Source of the DNA: Neoaquamicrobium microcysteis
GTDB taxonomy: Bacteria > Pseudomonadota > Alphaproteobacteria > Rhizobiales > Rhizobiaceae
NCBI RefSeq assembly: GCF_008180155.1
Contig: NZ_VSZS01000060.1
Coordinates: 124,001-188,000, forward strand
Direction: 5' to 3'
DNA: 64,000 nucleotides
In this document: positions 8,947 to 16,858 of the stretch, one piece after another
How the letters are laid out: each line of letters starts with the position of its first letter
Position numbering within the stretch: position 1 is the stretch's first letter
Translations under genes and position numbers: made by a program
The notes under the pieces: model-generated
What the model saw: only the letters and a program-made list of their open reading frames with translations
The model's database searches: none
What the model was told of the DNA's origin: nothing

Positions 8947-9099
8947 ATGACATATGTGAGCAATCCGCGGCATGGCCGCAAGACTGCGAGAATCGACGCC
9001 GACAGGACGACCGTCCGCAATGTCGGGGCTGTAACCTACATCGCCTTCGCATTGTCAGTTGGCTTTGCTGCCGCCCTGATCTTCGGCTTCCTCGCCTGA
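8947..9099 (+). CDS. Small single-span membrane protein, 50 aa
   Basis: This ORF has a strong GGAGG (8937-8941) 5 bases before its ATG. The protein has a basic N-terminal half (MTYVSNPRHGRKTARIDADR) and one hydrophobic helix (about residues 27-49, ending LIFGFLA) at its very end. It would sit in the inner membrane with its basic part in the cytoplasm. The operator-like palindrome lies just upstream, and the luciferase-like monooxygenase gene follows after 118 bases. No family is recognised; it could be a small membrane regulator or transporter accessory. Confidence 0.55.
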   Translation: MTYVSNPRHGRKTARIDADRTTVRNVGAVTYIAFALSVGFAAALIFGFLA

Positions 9100-9217
9100 C
9101 GCATAGCGGGCGGCGGACGTCGCCCGCTTCATTATCAATTTCCAGATTCAGGAGTTCACAGGTCGGCTGCACCCGCAGCCGTCAACGGGGTTTGACGATC
9201 GAAAAAGGGAGATCGCC

Positions 9218-10159
9218 ATGTCTATACGACTTACGCATGTTCCCGCCGACCAGACTGGTTTCGAAAGTGAGGGTGATGCACCCTTCTTCTTCGAAGCAGA
9301 AAGAGCGCTTCGCACGCTGCGGCATCTCGAGGACGCGGGTTTCGACGGGGTGCTGATCGACAGCGCCGGCGGCGTTCTTGCCAATCTCGACCTCGCCGCC
9401 CAGGCGGCCTCCGGCACCTCGGCGCTTCAGATCGCCATAGTCCATTCGCCGGGCATACTGGCACCCGATATCGCCGCCCGTCAGATCGCCGCGCTGGACG
9501 CAGCAAGTGCCGGCCGGATCGCACTGCGCATCGCAGCCGACGGCATCGGATCGCGGCGAAGTGGGCCGGCGAGCCACGCTGCGTCATTCGGCAGACTGAG
9601 CGAATATCTCGTGCTTTTGCGAAGGCTGTGGGCAAACGAAGCGCCTTTCGAGCATCAAGGGCCGTTCTACACCGTAAGGGACGGGTATGTCGCGCTGAAG
9701 GGACCGCAGGGCATGGCGATTCCGGTTCGCATGGGCGGGCTCTCGGGCACTGCAGTTAGAACCGCGGCGCGCCATGCCGATGTATTCGAGCTGGCGCCGG
9801 GCACGCCTGAAGAGGTCCGGTTGCAGGTTTCCCGCGTTGTCGCTGCCGCCCGCGAGTTTGGCCGTGGCGACAAGATAGCCTTTGCGCTTCCCGTTCATCT
9901 TGGAAGCCCGTCTCGCGCGTCCGGCGTGCGTCTCTCCGGATCGCCCGAGGAAGTTGCCTTGGCGCTGCTACCCTACGCCGCGCTGGGGGTGACGGAACTG
10001 ATGATCGCAGGCTTGACGACCGCGCGCGAGATAGAACTTTTCGGCAGGCACACGGCGCCGCTGCTGCGCAATTCCATCCGCCGCCGTCTCGCGCCGGAGC
10101 CGGTTCTGCCGAGTGTCGGCGATGCGTCACCTGAAATGGCCGGGCGAAGCCGGCACTGA
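9218..10159 (+). CDS. Luciferase-like (LLM class) flavin-dependent monooxygenase
   Basis: The 313-aa protein follows the bacterial luciferase/SsuD barrel. It has an early AERALRTLRHLEDAGFDGVLI segment, a middle SEYLVLLRRLW helix followed by FEHQGPFYTV, then IPVRMGG and the late YAALGVTELMIAG strand. Family members use FMNH2 and oxygen to cleave C-S bonds or oxidise other substrates. It is shorter than SsuD (about 380 aa). Location between palindrome-controlled small ORFs, an Rrf2 regulator and the sulfate importer suggests organosulfur scavenging, which is inference. AGGGAGA upstream supports the ATG. It converges on the Rrf2 gene. Confidence 0.8.
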   Translation: MSIRLTHVPADQTGFESEGDAPFFFEAERALRTLRHLEDAGFDGVLIDSAGGVLANLDLAAQAASGTSALQIAIVHSPGILAPDIAARQIAALDAASAGRIALRIAADGIGSRRSGPASHAASFGRLSEYLVLLRRLWANEAPFEHQGPFYTVRDGYVALKGPQGMAIPVRMGGLSGTAVRTAARHADVFELAPGTPEEVRLQVSRVVAAAREFGRGDKIAFALPVHLGSPSRASGVRLSGSPEEVALALLPYAALGVTELMIAGLTTAREIELFGRHTAPLLRNSIRRRLAPEPVLPSVGDASPEMAGRSRH

Positions 10160-10186
10160 GCGCGCACCGGCCGGCAGTCATCGAAG

Positions 10187-10642
10187 TCAGGCGTGGACCT
10201 GCAACACGGCAGCGGCGTCGTCGTCGTTCGCCGGCTGGTCGCGCATTTCCGCAAGACTGCGATTGTCAAGAACCTCGGCAATCGCGGCGCGCACGTCCAG
10301 CATCATGTGGCGCACCTGGCAAGTGGCCTCGTCGCAATCGTCGCAGCGCTCGTAGCGGGTGCGGCTTGCGCAGGATATCGGCGCGAGCGGCCCGTCAAGA
10401 ACCCGGACGACATGACCGACCTTGATCTCGCTCGCGGGCCGCGCCAGCCGGTAGCCGCCGTCCTTGCCCTTGCGGCTCTGTACGAAGCCGGCATTGCGCA
10501 GTTCGCCGAGGATTGCGTCGAGAAACTTCTTCGGAATGTTGTTGGCACTGGCGATGTCGTTGACGAAGGCAAGCTGTCCAGCCGGCAGGTGCGCCAGATG
10601 CACGAGAGCCTTGAGCCCGTATTTGCCTTTTCTCGTCAGCAT
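10187..10642 (-). CDS. Rrf2-family transcriptional regulator with cysteine cluster
   Basis: The 151-aa protein has the Rrf2 winged helix (MLTRKGKYGLKALVHLA, recognition region near IPKKFLDAIL, wing at GKDGGYRLARP). It also has a Cys-rich segment with Cys at residues 91, 100, 103 and 108. IscR and RirA bind an Fe-S cluster through three cysteines in this same segment, so cluster binding is plausible, although the spacing differs. CymR, the Rrf2 regulator of sulfur genes in Firmicutes, lacks such cysteines. It lies downstream of cysA and beside the luciferase-like gene, which fits control of sulfur acquisition. Confidence 0.85.
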   Translation of the reverse strand: MLTRKGKYGLKALVHLAHLPAGQLAFVNDIASANNIPKKFLDAILGELRNAGFVQSRKGKDGGYRLARPASEIKVGHVVRVLDGPLAPISCASRTRYERCDDCDEATCQVRHMMLDVRAAIAEVLDNRSLAEMRDQPANDDDAAAVLQVHA

Positions 10643-10720
10643 CTGCGCGTGCGCCTCCCGGCGAGCAGCCGGCCGTTGAAACGGTTCCGGTGCGCGAAAT
10701 CCTGCCCGCCCCTACCCGTC

Positions 10721-10739
10721 ATGGGTGCGGATGACCCAT
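10721..10739. promoter_or_regulatory. Inverted repeat upstream of the Rrf2 gene
   Basis: ATGGGT (10721-10726) and ACCCAT (10734-10739) are perfect arms around GCGGATG, about 80 bases upstream of the Rrf2 start. The geometry (19 bp, 7-base spacer) equals that of the palindrome at 8906-8924, but the arm sequence differs. It is a candidate autoregulatory or foreign regulator site. Confidence 0.35.
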
Positions 10740-10873
10740 AGATTCCGTCGAACTGATATACAAGCTGGAAAAGGTTGCGTTTTTGTGTGTTTTTTATGGT
10801 GTGACAGCCACGCGGACGCGTCTTTCTCTACCTATGCAGGTATTTGCTTCAGTATTCGACCATGATCCGCCGA

Positions 10874-11893
10874 TTACGCGGCGAAGACGTTGCAACGCAG
10901 AACCTGTATGAAGCCGCGATCGTTGGCTGCGATCTTCGTGTCCGCCGCGACATCCAGTTCCACGACTTCGCCGCCTTCGGTGCGCGCCAGCACGCGCCGC
11001 CCTTCCGGCCTGTCGATCACGCGCGTGACCTGCGCGGGTATGCCGCCGCCGTCGGTCTGCCAGCCGAGATCGCCCGGCCGAGCCAGAAGCTCGACGGGAC
11101 CGTCAGCCACGCCCTGCGCGTCGAAACTCGCGCCCGCTATCACGGCCCTGCCGCCGGAAGCGGTGCCGGGCAGCCTGTTCGTATCGCCAAGGAACTTCAT
11201 CACGAAGGCCGAATCCGGCCGGCGGCAGACGTCTTCCGGCGTGCCCTGCTGCACGATGCGCCCCTGATCGAGAATGACGACGCGGTCCGCCAGATCCAGC
11301 GCCTCTTCCTGATCGTGGGTGACGAACAGCGTCGTGATGCCGAGCTCGTCATGGATTTCGCGCAGCCATCGGCGCAAGTCGCGCCGCACGTTGGCGTCGA
11401 GCGCGCCGAACGGCTCGTCGAGCAACAGAACCTTGGGATCGACGGCGAGAGCGCGGGCGAGCGCCACGCGCTGGCGCTGGCCGCCGGAAATCTGCGTAGG
11501 GAAGCGGTTGCCGAGCCCGTCGAGCTTTACCAGCCGCAGCAGTTCCTCGACCCGCGCGTCGATTTCCGGCTTGGCGCGGCGTACCTTGGAGACCTTCATG
11601 CCGAAGGCGACGTTCTCGCCAACCGTCATGTGCGGGAACAGCGCATAGTGCTGGAAGACGAAGCCGACGCCTCGCTGGCGCACCGGAATCTCCGTCGCGT
11701 CCTCGTCGCCGAAATAGATCGCGCCGCCATCGGCGTATTCCAGCCCCGCGACCATGCGCAGGATCGTGGTCTTGCCGGAGCCTGAGGGGCCGAGCAAGGC
11801 GACGAGCTCGCCGCTCCCGATCTCCAAGGAGACGCCATGGACCGCGCGGAAAGTGTCGAATGTCTTGATGACGTTGTCGAGGATGATCTTCAT
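10874..11893 (-). CDS. cysA: Sulfate/thiosulfate ABC transporter ATP-binding protein
   Basis: The 339-aa protein starts [20 protein letters not shown] and has Walker [10 protein letters not shown], signature ISGGQRQRV, Walker [18 protein letters not shown] and switch VTHDQEEA. The [12 protein letters not shown] stretch that begins the C-terminal regulatory domain is typical of CysA. It hydrolyses ATP to drive sulfate or thiosulfate uptake through CysT and CysW. Its ATG overlaps the cysW stop (ATGA), so the two are translationally coupled. It is the last gene of the leftward sbp-cysTWA operon; the Rrf2 gene follows 231 bases later on the same strand. Confidence 0.95.
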   Translation of the reverse strand: MKIILDNVIKTFDTFRAVHGVSLEIGSGELVALLGPSGSGKTTILRMVAGLEYADGGAIYFGDEDATEIPVRQRGVGFVFQHYALFPHMTVGENVAFGMKVSKVRRAKPEIDARVEELLRLVKLDGLGNRFPTQISGGQRQRVALARALAVDPKVLLLDEPFGALDANVRRDLRRWLREIHDELGITTLFVTHDQEEALDLADRVVILDQGRIVQQGTPEDVCRRPDSAFVMKFLGDTNRLPGTASGGRAVIAGASFDAQGVADGPVELLARPGDLGWQTDGGGIPAQVTRVIDRPEGRRVLARTEGGEVVELDVAADTKIAANDRGFIQVLRCNVFAA

Positions 11894-12783
11894 GACGTCT
11901 TTCCCTGGGCGATCGTGGCCGGCCCCGCAAGCGCCGGCCTGCCGGCACGGCCCGCACCGCGGCGCTCCAGCGCAAGCTTGGCGACGATGGTGACGAGAGC
12001 CAGCAGCGCGAGGATGGAAGCGGCCGCGAACGCGCCGACCGTGTTGTAGTCGTGGTAGAGAAGCTCGATGTGCAGCGGCAGCGTGTTGGTCTGGCCGCGT
12101 ATCTTGCCCGAGACCACCGACACCGCGCCGAACTCGCCCATCACGCGGGCATTGCACAGCACGACGCCGTAGAGCAGCGCCCAGCGGATGTTGGGCAGCG
12201 TGACCGACAGGAAGGTGCGCCAGCCTGACGCTCCCAGCGAGGTGGCCGCCTCCTCGAGGTCGCGCCCCTGCGCCTGCATCAGCGGTATCAGCTCGCGCGC
12301 CACGAACGGGGCGGTCACGAACATCGACGCCAGGACAATGCCCGGCAGCGCGAAGAGCACCTTGATCTCTGCCGACTGCAGCGCCGGGCCGAATAGGCCC
12401 TGAAGTCCGTAGACAAAGAGATAGGCGACACCCGCCACGATCGGAGAGATCGAGAACGGGATCTCGATGACGATCAGCAGGAAGCGCCGGCCCCAGAAAT
12501 CGAACTTGGTGATGGCCCACGCCGCTGCGATGCCGAACGCGGTGTTGAGCGGCACGGCGATCAGCGCTGTCATGACCGTGAGATAGATGGCGTGGCGCGT
12601 GTCGGGATGCGCGATGGTGGCCGTGAAATGGCCGACGCCCAGCGAAAATGCCTGGGTGAAAATGACAAGCAGCGGCGCAAGCACGAACAGCGCACCGATG
12701 ACGAGCACGAAGCCGATCATGAAGCGGCGGAAGGCCGGGGCATCGCCAATCCGGGGCGGCTTGTTGGCGTGGCGCGCGCTCAT
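11890..12783 (-). CDS. cysW: Sulfate ABC transporter permease CysW
   Basis: The 297-aa protein has six membrane helices and CysW hallmarks. These include [20 protein letters not shown] after TM1, the [15 protein letters not shown] coupling loop and [18 protein letters not shown] near the end. It pairs with CysT to form the sulfate channel. The ATG at 12783 begins [13 protein letters not shown]; longer upstream reading overlaps cysT in another frame and is rejected. The start is 2 bases past the cysT stop, and the end overlaps cysA. Confidence 0.94.
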   Translation of the reverse strand: MSARHANKPPRIGDAPAFRRFMIGFVLVIGALFVLAPLLVIFTQAFSLGVGHFTATIAHPDTRHAIYLTVMTALIAVPLNTAFGIAAAWAITKFDFWGRRFLLIVIEIPFSISPIVAGVAYLFVYGLQGLFGPALQSAEIKVLFALPGIVLASMFVTAPFVARELIPLMQAQGRDLEEAATSLGASGWRTFLSVTLPNIRWALLYGVVLCNARVMGEFGAVSVVSGKIRGQTNTLPLHIELLYHDYNTVGAFAAASILALLALVTIVAKLALERRGAGRAGRPALAGPATIAQGKTS

Positions 12784-12785
12784 GG

Positions 12786-13607
12786 TCAGTTCCTCGCCGT
12801 GTAGCGCAGGGCGCGCGCCTGCAAATAGTTGGTCAACGCCAGCATGACGAAGGCGGTGATGAGAAGCACGGAGGCGATGGCGGCTGCGCCCGCGTAATTG
12901 TATTCCTCCAGCCTGATGAAGGCGAGCAGCGCGGTGATCTCGGTCGACATCGGCCGGTTGCCGGCGATGAAGATGATCGCGCCGAACTCGCCCAGGCTGC
13001 GGGCGAACGTGAGCGACGAGCCGGCGAGCAGCGCAGGCGTCAGCAGCGGAAGGATGACGCGGCCGAAGATTTGCCAGTCGGTGCCGCCAAGCGACTGCCC
13101 GGCCTCCTCGAGCGCGGGGTCGAGGTCTTCGAGCACAGGCTGAACTGTGCGCACCATGAAGGGCATGCTGGTGAAGAACATCGCCACCATGATGCCGAGC
13201 GGCGTATAGACAACCTGAACGCCAAACTGCGCGAGGAGCGAGCCGAGCCAGCCATTCTGGGCGAACAACGCGGTGAGCGCGATGCCGGCGACCGCCGTGG
13301 GCAACGCGAAGGGCAGATCGACGATGGCATCGACAAATCGCTTGCCGGGAAACTCGTAGCGCACCAGCACCCAAGCGAGCGACATGCCGAAGACCACGTT
13401 GGCGGCGGTGGCGCCGAGTGCGCAAAGCACGGTGACGCGATAGCTGGCTACGGCCCGATCCGAGGATATGATGCGCCAGTAATCCTCGAACCCAAGGCTG
13501 GCCGCCTTGAAGACCAGCGCGCCAAGCGGCAGCAGGACGATCAGCGCGACATAAAACAGGGTTATGCCGAGCGACAGAGGCAGTCCTGGCAACACGCGGC
13601 GTCTCAA
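12786..13607 (-). CDS. cysT: Sulfate ABC transporter permease CysT (CysU)
   Basis: The 273-aa protein opens [19 protein letters not shown] and has six membrane helices. Its coupling loop is [19 protein letters not shown] and it ends with [18 protein letters not shown], both diagnostic of CysT/CysU. It is the first permease gene after the binding protein, separated from it by 80 bases that contain a strong hairpin. It works with CysW and CysA in the inner membrane. Confidence 0.94.
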   Translation of the reverse strand: MRRRVLPGLPLSLGITLFYVALIVLLPLGALVFKAASLGFEDYWRIISSDRAVASYRVTVLCALGATAANVVFGMSLAWVLVRYEFPGKRFVDAIVDLPFALPTAVAGIALTALFAQNGWLGSLLAQFGVQVVYTPLGIMVAMFFTSMPFMVRTVQPVLEDLDPALEEAGQSLGGTDWQIFGRVILPLLTPALLAGSSLTFARSLGEFGAIIFIAGNRPMSTEITALLAFIRLEEYNYAGAAAIASVLLITAFVMLALTNYLQARALRYTARN

Positions 13608-13635
13608 CTGACGTACCCTTCGATCAAAATGGAGC

Positions 13636-13663
13636 GGCCGGCGGACTGCGCAGCCCGCCGGCC
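13636..13663 (-). terminator. GC-rich hairpin between sbp and cysT
   Basis: GGCCGGCGG (13636-13644) and CCGCCGGCC (13655-13663) are perfect 9-bp arms around a 10-base loop that itself contains the palindrome CTGCGCAG. On the transcribed minus strand it follows the sbp stop and is followed by a short T-rich stretch (CCATTTTGAT). It sits in the same place as the hairpin at 4360-4393, between binding protein and permease genes, and probably tunes their ratio. Confidence 0.6.
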
Positions 13664-13687
13664 TTGAACCCTAAAAGGGGTGGGGCG

Positions 13688-14689
13688 TCAACGTTCGCCG
13701 TAAATCTGGTCGAGCAGCGCGCCGGATGCGAAGTGGTTCTCCTGGATAGCATCCCAGCCGCCGAATACGTCTTCGGCTGTGACGAGGCGCACTTCCGGGA
13801 AGTCTTCGGCGAACTCGGCCTTTACCGTCTCGTCATGGACACGGTTGCCATGCTGGGCGACGATGCGCTGGCCTTCCTCTGAATAGAGGAATTCGAGATA
13901 GGCCTTTGCCAGTTCGCCGCTGCCGCGTCTGTCCGCGACACGATCGACGATGGCGACAGGGAACTCGGCCAAAAGGCTGACCGAAGGCACGACGAGATCG
14001 AACTTGTCGTCGCCGAACTCCCTGGCGATGCCGCGCGTCTCGGCCTCGAAGGTGATGATGACGTCGCCGATCCCGCGCTCCACGAAGGTGGTGGTCGCGC
14101 CACGGCCGCCGGTGTCGAACACGGGCACGTTGTCGAAAATCTTGGTGATGAACGCGGTCACCTGCTCCTGGTCGCCGTCGAAGGCTTCAAGCGCGTAGGC
14201 GGTTGCTGCCAGATAGGTGTAGCGCGCATTGCCCGAGGTCTTGGGGTTGGGGAAGATCACCTGCACGTCGTCGCGGGCGAGGTCGTCCCAGTCGTTGATG
14301 TCCTTCGGGTTGCCCTCGCGCACGAGGAAGGACGGAAACGAGTAGTAGGGCGAGGCGTTGTTCGGGAACTCGCTCTGCCAGTCCTCGCTGACGAGGCCGT
14401 TCTGGACGAGGAAGTCGATGTCCGTGACCTGGTTGAAGGTCACCACGTCGGCCTCCAGCCCCTCGACGATGGAGCGCGCCTGAGCGGACGTGCCGCTGTG
14501 CGACTGGTCGACCGTGACGTCCTGTCCCGTCGCCGCCTTGTAGGCCGGAACGAACGCTTCGTTGACGGCGACGAACAGTTCGCGCGCAATGTCGTAGGAG
14601 GCGTTGAGGATGCTGTTCGGCGACTGCGCCTGAGCGGGAGCCGTGAACACGAGCGCGGCTGCGGCGCCGGCGAGAAGAAGGCGTCTCAT
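13688..14689 (-). CDS. sbp: Sulfate-binding periplasmic protein
   Basis: The 333-aa protein has a signal peptide (MRRLLLAGAAAALVFTAPAQA) followed by NSILNASYDIARELF and QSHSGTSAQARSI, which are conserved sulfate-contact segments of Sbp/CysP. The stretch PNPKTSGNARYTYLAA and the end segment AYLEFLYSEEGQRIV also match. It binds sulfate or thiosulfate in the periplasm and feeds CysTWA. The ATG at 14689 was chosen over 14749 because AGGAG lies 6 bases upstream and the signal peptide begins there. It heads the leftward operon. Confidence 0.94.
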   Translation of the reverse strand: MRRLLLAGAAAALVFTAPAQAQSPNSILNASYDIARELFVAVNEAFVPAYKAATGQDVTVDQSHSGTSAQARSIVEGLEADVVTFNQVTDIDFLVQNGLVSEDWQSEFPNNASPYYSFPSFLVREGNPKDINDWDDLARDDVQVIFPNPKTSGNARYTYLAATAYALEAFDGDQEQVTAFITKIFDNVPVFDTGGRGATTTFVERGIGDVIITFEAETRGIAREFGDDKFDLVVPSVSLLAEFPVAIVDRVADRRGSGELAKAYLEFLYSEEGQRIVAQHGNRVHDETVKAEFAEDFPEVRLVTAEDVFGGWDAIQENHFASGALLDQIYGER

Positions 14690-15175
14690 AAGGGTCTCCT
14701 GAGGACGAAAACGCATTTGCAGATGTGACCACAATATCGGGGCCGACACCGCGCGAAGAGGCAGCGTGATGCGTGATGCGGGGTTGTCGTAGAAAATTCA
14801 TCCCCTTACCGCCGGTGATGAGCACGCGTTTTTCGCGGTGCGATCAACGGGCCCCTTCGGTCATTGGCAGGAGGTGGCCGGCGGAGCGCAGGCGCTGGCA
14901 GGCAGGAGCGGCTGGGTGCGCGTATGAGTGCGCACAAGTAGGCTTTTCCACAGACCCATCTCAGGGGGGTATGATTTGTCGCATCTGACGAGGATGTGAG
15001 AAATGCGTTCCTCACGTTTCAAAACAGCTTGAAATAAACAACTTTTCGCGTGTTACCGGCTTTTGGCGGCCCGGACGCGACAAGTAGCGACCCCGCCTGC
15101 ACCAGATTGCGGTTTTGACATGCCCCCGAATGGTGTTATGCGATTTTCAGCATCAATAAAAAGGGGAACTCAACC
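14690..15175. other. Divergent intergenic region, sbp / second peptide ABC operon
   Basis: The 486-base region has no convincing gene on either strand. It must contain the leftward promoter of the sulfate operon and the rightward promoter of the second peptide transporter; only the latter is clear (15115-15142). There is a short tandem GCGTGAT repeat near 14765-14778. I found no full match to the 8112/8905 palindrome here; TCGTAGAAAATT near 14787-14798 resembles at most a half-site. Confidence 0.6.
15115..15142 (+). promoter_or_regulatory. Sigma-70-like promoter of the second peptide ABC operon
   Basis: TTGACA (15115-15120) is consensus and is followed after 16 bases by TATGCG (15137-15142). 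The leader to the GTG start at 15176 is short and carries AAGGGGA. The -35 box is strong and the -10 box moderate. Confidence 0.45.
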
Positions 15176-16780
15176 GTGCTGCTCAGGAAAAATATTCTCG
15201 GTCTCGTTGCGACAACCACGCTGGTCGCCGCCATGGCGACAGGTGCTCTCGCGCAGGAGCGCGTGCCTGCGATCAACATCGACACGACGACCGAAGCCTA
15301 CGATCCGATCCGCTACGAGGCGGCCTACATCATCGCCGAGAAATGGCGTGAGCTGGGTTTGGAAGTGAACGTGCGGCCGACCGAATTTTCCACGCTGCTG
15401 GGCAAGTTCTACGATCAGCAGGATTTCGACGCGGCCATCGTGGGCTGGTCGGGCCGTATCGATCGTCTCGATCCGCATTTCTATCTGGGCACACTCGATT
15501 CACGCGCGACCAGCCTGGGCGCGAACAATCCCGGTGGCTACAGCAACCCCAAAGTCGATGAACTCTTCGACGCGCAGGCACGCGAGTTCGATACCGAGGC
15601 GCGGCGTGACCTCGTGCATGAACTGCAGGAAACCTATGTTCCCGATGCGCCGGTGATCGTGCTGTTCTACCGCGACGAGGTGGTCGCCTACAACAACACC
15701 GCCTTCGGCGAGATGAACGCCATGGCCGGTGAAGGTCTCTACAGCGAATGGACGCCGATGCAGGCACAGCCGCTAACCGACCGCAAGACGCTGCGCATCG
15801 GTGGCCCGCAGGAGCCCGACAATCTCAATCCGCTTGCCTCGACCTCGGTCTGGGGCTGGAAGTGGATGCGCCTCTACTACGACCGCCTCGTGCGCCTGAC
15901 GCCCGATGTCGAGCCGATGAACTGGATGGCGGCTTCGGTCGAGGCCGTCGACGAGACGACGATCGACGTCACGCTGCGCGAAGGTCTGACCTTCCACGAT
16001 GGCGAGCCGGTGACGGCCGAAGACGTGGCCTTCACCTTCGGCTACTATCAGGCGCAGGACTATGCCTATTTCGACGCCTACCTCGCCCCGGTCGATACAG
16101 TCGAGGCGACCGGCGACCTGACCGTTCGCTTCAACCTGAAGACGCCTTCGGCCTCCTTCGCAAACATCGCGCTTTCGCAGATTCCGATCCTGCCCAAGCA
16201 CATCTGGGAGGCGATCGAGAACCCGGGCGACCTCACGCCCGAGCAAATCCCGACCGTGGGTTCAGGCCCGTTCAAATACGCCAGCTACAATCGCGGCGAG
16301 ATCATGTCGCTGGAAAAGAACGCTGACCACTTCCAGGCCGACGACATTGCCGTCGACGGGGTCGAGTTCGTGATCTACGCCGACATGGAAGGCGTGTTCA
16401 CCGCACTCCAGACGCAGGCGATCGACATGACCGCGTGGCGCATGGAAGCAGGCCAGATTCCGCTGGCTGAATCCGCCGACCACCTCAGCGTCGTTTCGGT
16501 TCCCGACTTCGGCTACTACCACATGACCTACAACACGCGCCGCGCACCGTTCGACGATGTGGCCGTGCGTCGCGCTCTGACCAAGGCAATGGACCGCGAG
16601 CGGATGGTCAACGTGCTGCTCGACGGGCGCGGCGAAGTCGGCACCAGCGTCATCGCGCCGGTCAATGCCTTCTGGCACAACCCCTTCGTCGAAACCTTCG
16701 ATTTCGACATGGAAGCGGCAAAGGCCGAGCTGGAAGAGGCTGGCTATTCCTGGGACAGTGAAGGCCGGCTCGTAAAGTAA
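15176..16780 (+). CDS. Peptide-type ABC substrate-binding protein with apparent circular permutation
   Basis: The 534-aa protein starts with GTG, well placed after AAGGGGA, and has a clear signal peptide (residues 1-26, ending ATGALA). The family's normal C-terminal lobe comes first (about residues 28-195): AYIIAEKWRELGLEV, DFDAAIVGWSGRIDRLDP, GGYSNPKVDELF and VPDAPVIVLFYRDEVVAY. Only then (about 204-534) comes the normal N-terminal start, TLRIGGPQEPDNLNPL, then YDRLVRL, LREGLTFHDGEPVTAEDV and VRRALTKAMDRERM. It ends at the point (AKAELEEAGYSWDSEG) where ordinary relatives would enter the C-terminal lobe. All expected segments are present once, so this is reordering, not fusion or loss. Confidence 0.88.
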   Translation: MLLRKNILGLVATTTLVAAMATGALAQERVPAINIDTTTEAYDPIRYEAAYIIAEKWRELGLEVNVRPTEFSTLLGKFYDQQDFDAAIVGWSGRIDRLDPHFYLGTLDSRATSLGANNPGGYSNPKVDELFDAQAREFDTEARRDLVHELQETYVPDAPVIVLFYRDEVVAYNNTAFGEMNAMAGEGLYSEWTPMQAQPLTDRKTLRIGGPQEPDNLNPLASTSVWGWKWMRLYYDRLVRLTPDVEPMNWMAASVEAVDETTIDVTLREGLTFHDGEPVTAEDVAFTFGYYQAQDYAYFDAYLAPVDTVEATGDLTVRFNLKTPSASFANIALSQIPILPKHIWEAIENPGDLTPEQIPTVGSGPFKYASYNRGEIMSLEKNADHFQADDIAVDGVEFVIYADMEGVFTALQTQAIDMTAWRMEAGQIPLAESADHLSVVSVPDFGYYHMTYNTRRAPFDDVAVRRALTKAMDRERMVNVLLDGRGEVGTSVIAPVNAFWHNPFVETFDFDMEAAKAELEEAGYSWDSEGRLVK

Positions 16781-16796
16781 CCGGTCCGCACATAAC

Positions 16797-16831
16797 GCCT
16801 CCTCGCGTCGCCGCCGGCCGCGCGGGGAGGC
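16797..16831 (+). other. Stem-loop between binding protein and first permease gene
   Basis: GCCTCC (16797-16802) and GGAGGC (16826-16831) are complementary arms, and GC-rich inner sequences can extend the stem imperfectly. There is no T-run, so it is more likely an mRNA-stabilising element than a full terminator. It occupies the same operon position as the hairpins at 4360 and 13636. Confidence 0.4.
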
Positions 16832-16858
16832 TGCTCCATTCAGCGGAAGCCAAAAGCC

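Noticed and set aside
14765-14800. Third copy of the GTCTAC-N7-GTAGAC operator upstream of sbp
   Set aside because: Only a partial half-site (TCGTAGAAAATT) is present, without the opposite arm, so I did not count it.
15176-16780. Permuted binding protein as a fusion of two neighbouring binding-protein genes
   Set aside because: At 534 aa the length is normal for one protein and each family segment occurs once; a fusion would be longer or duplicate segments.
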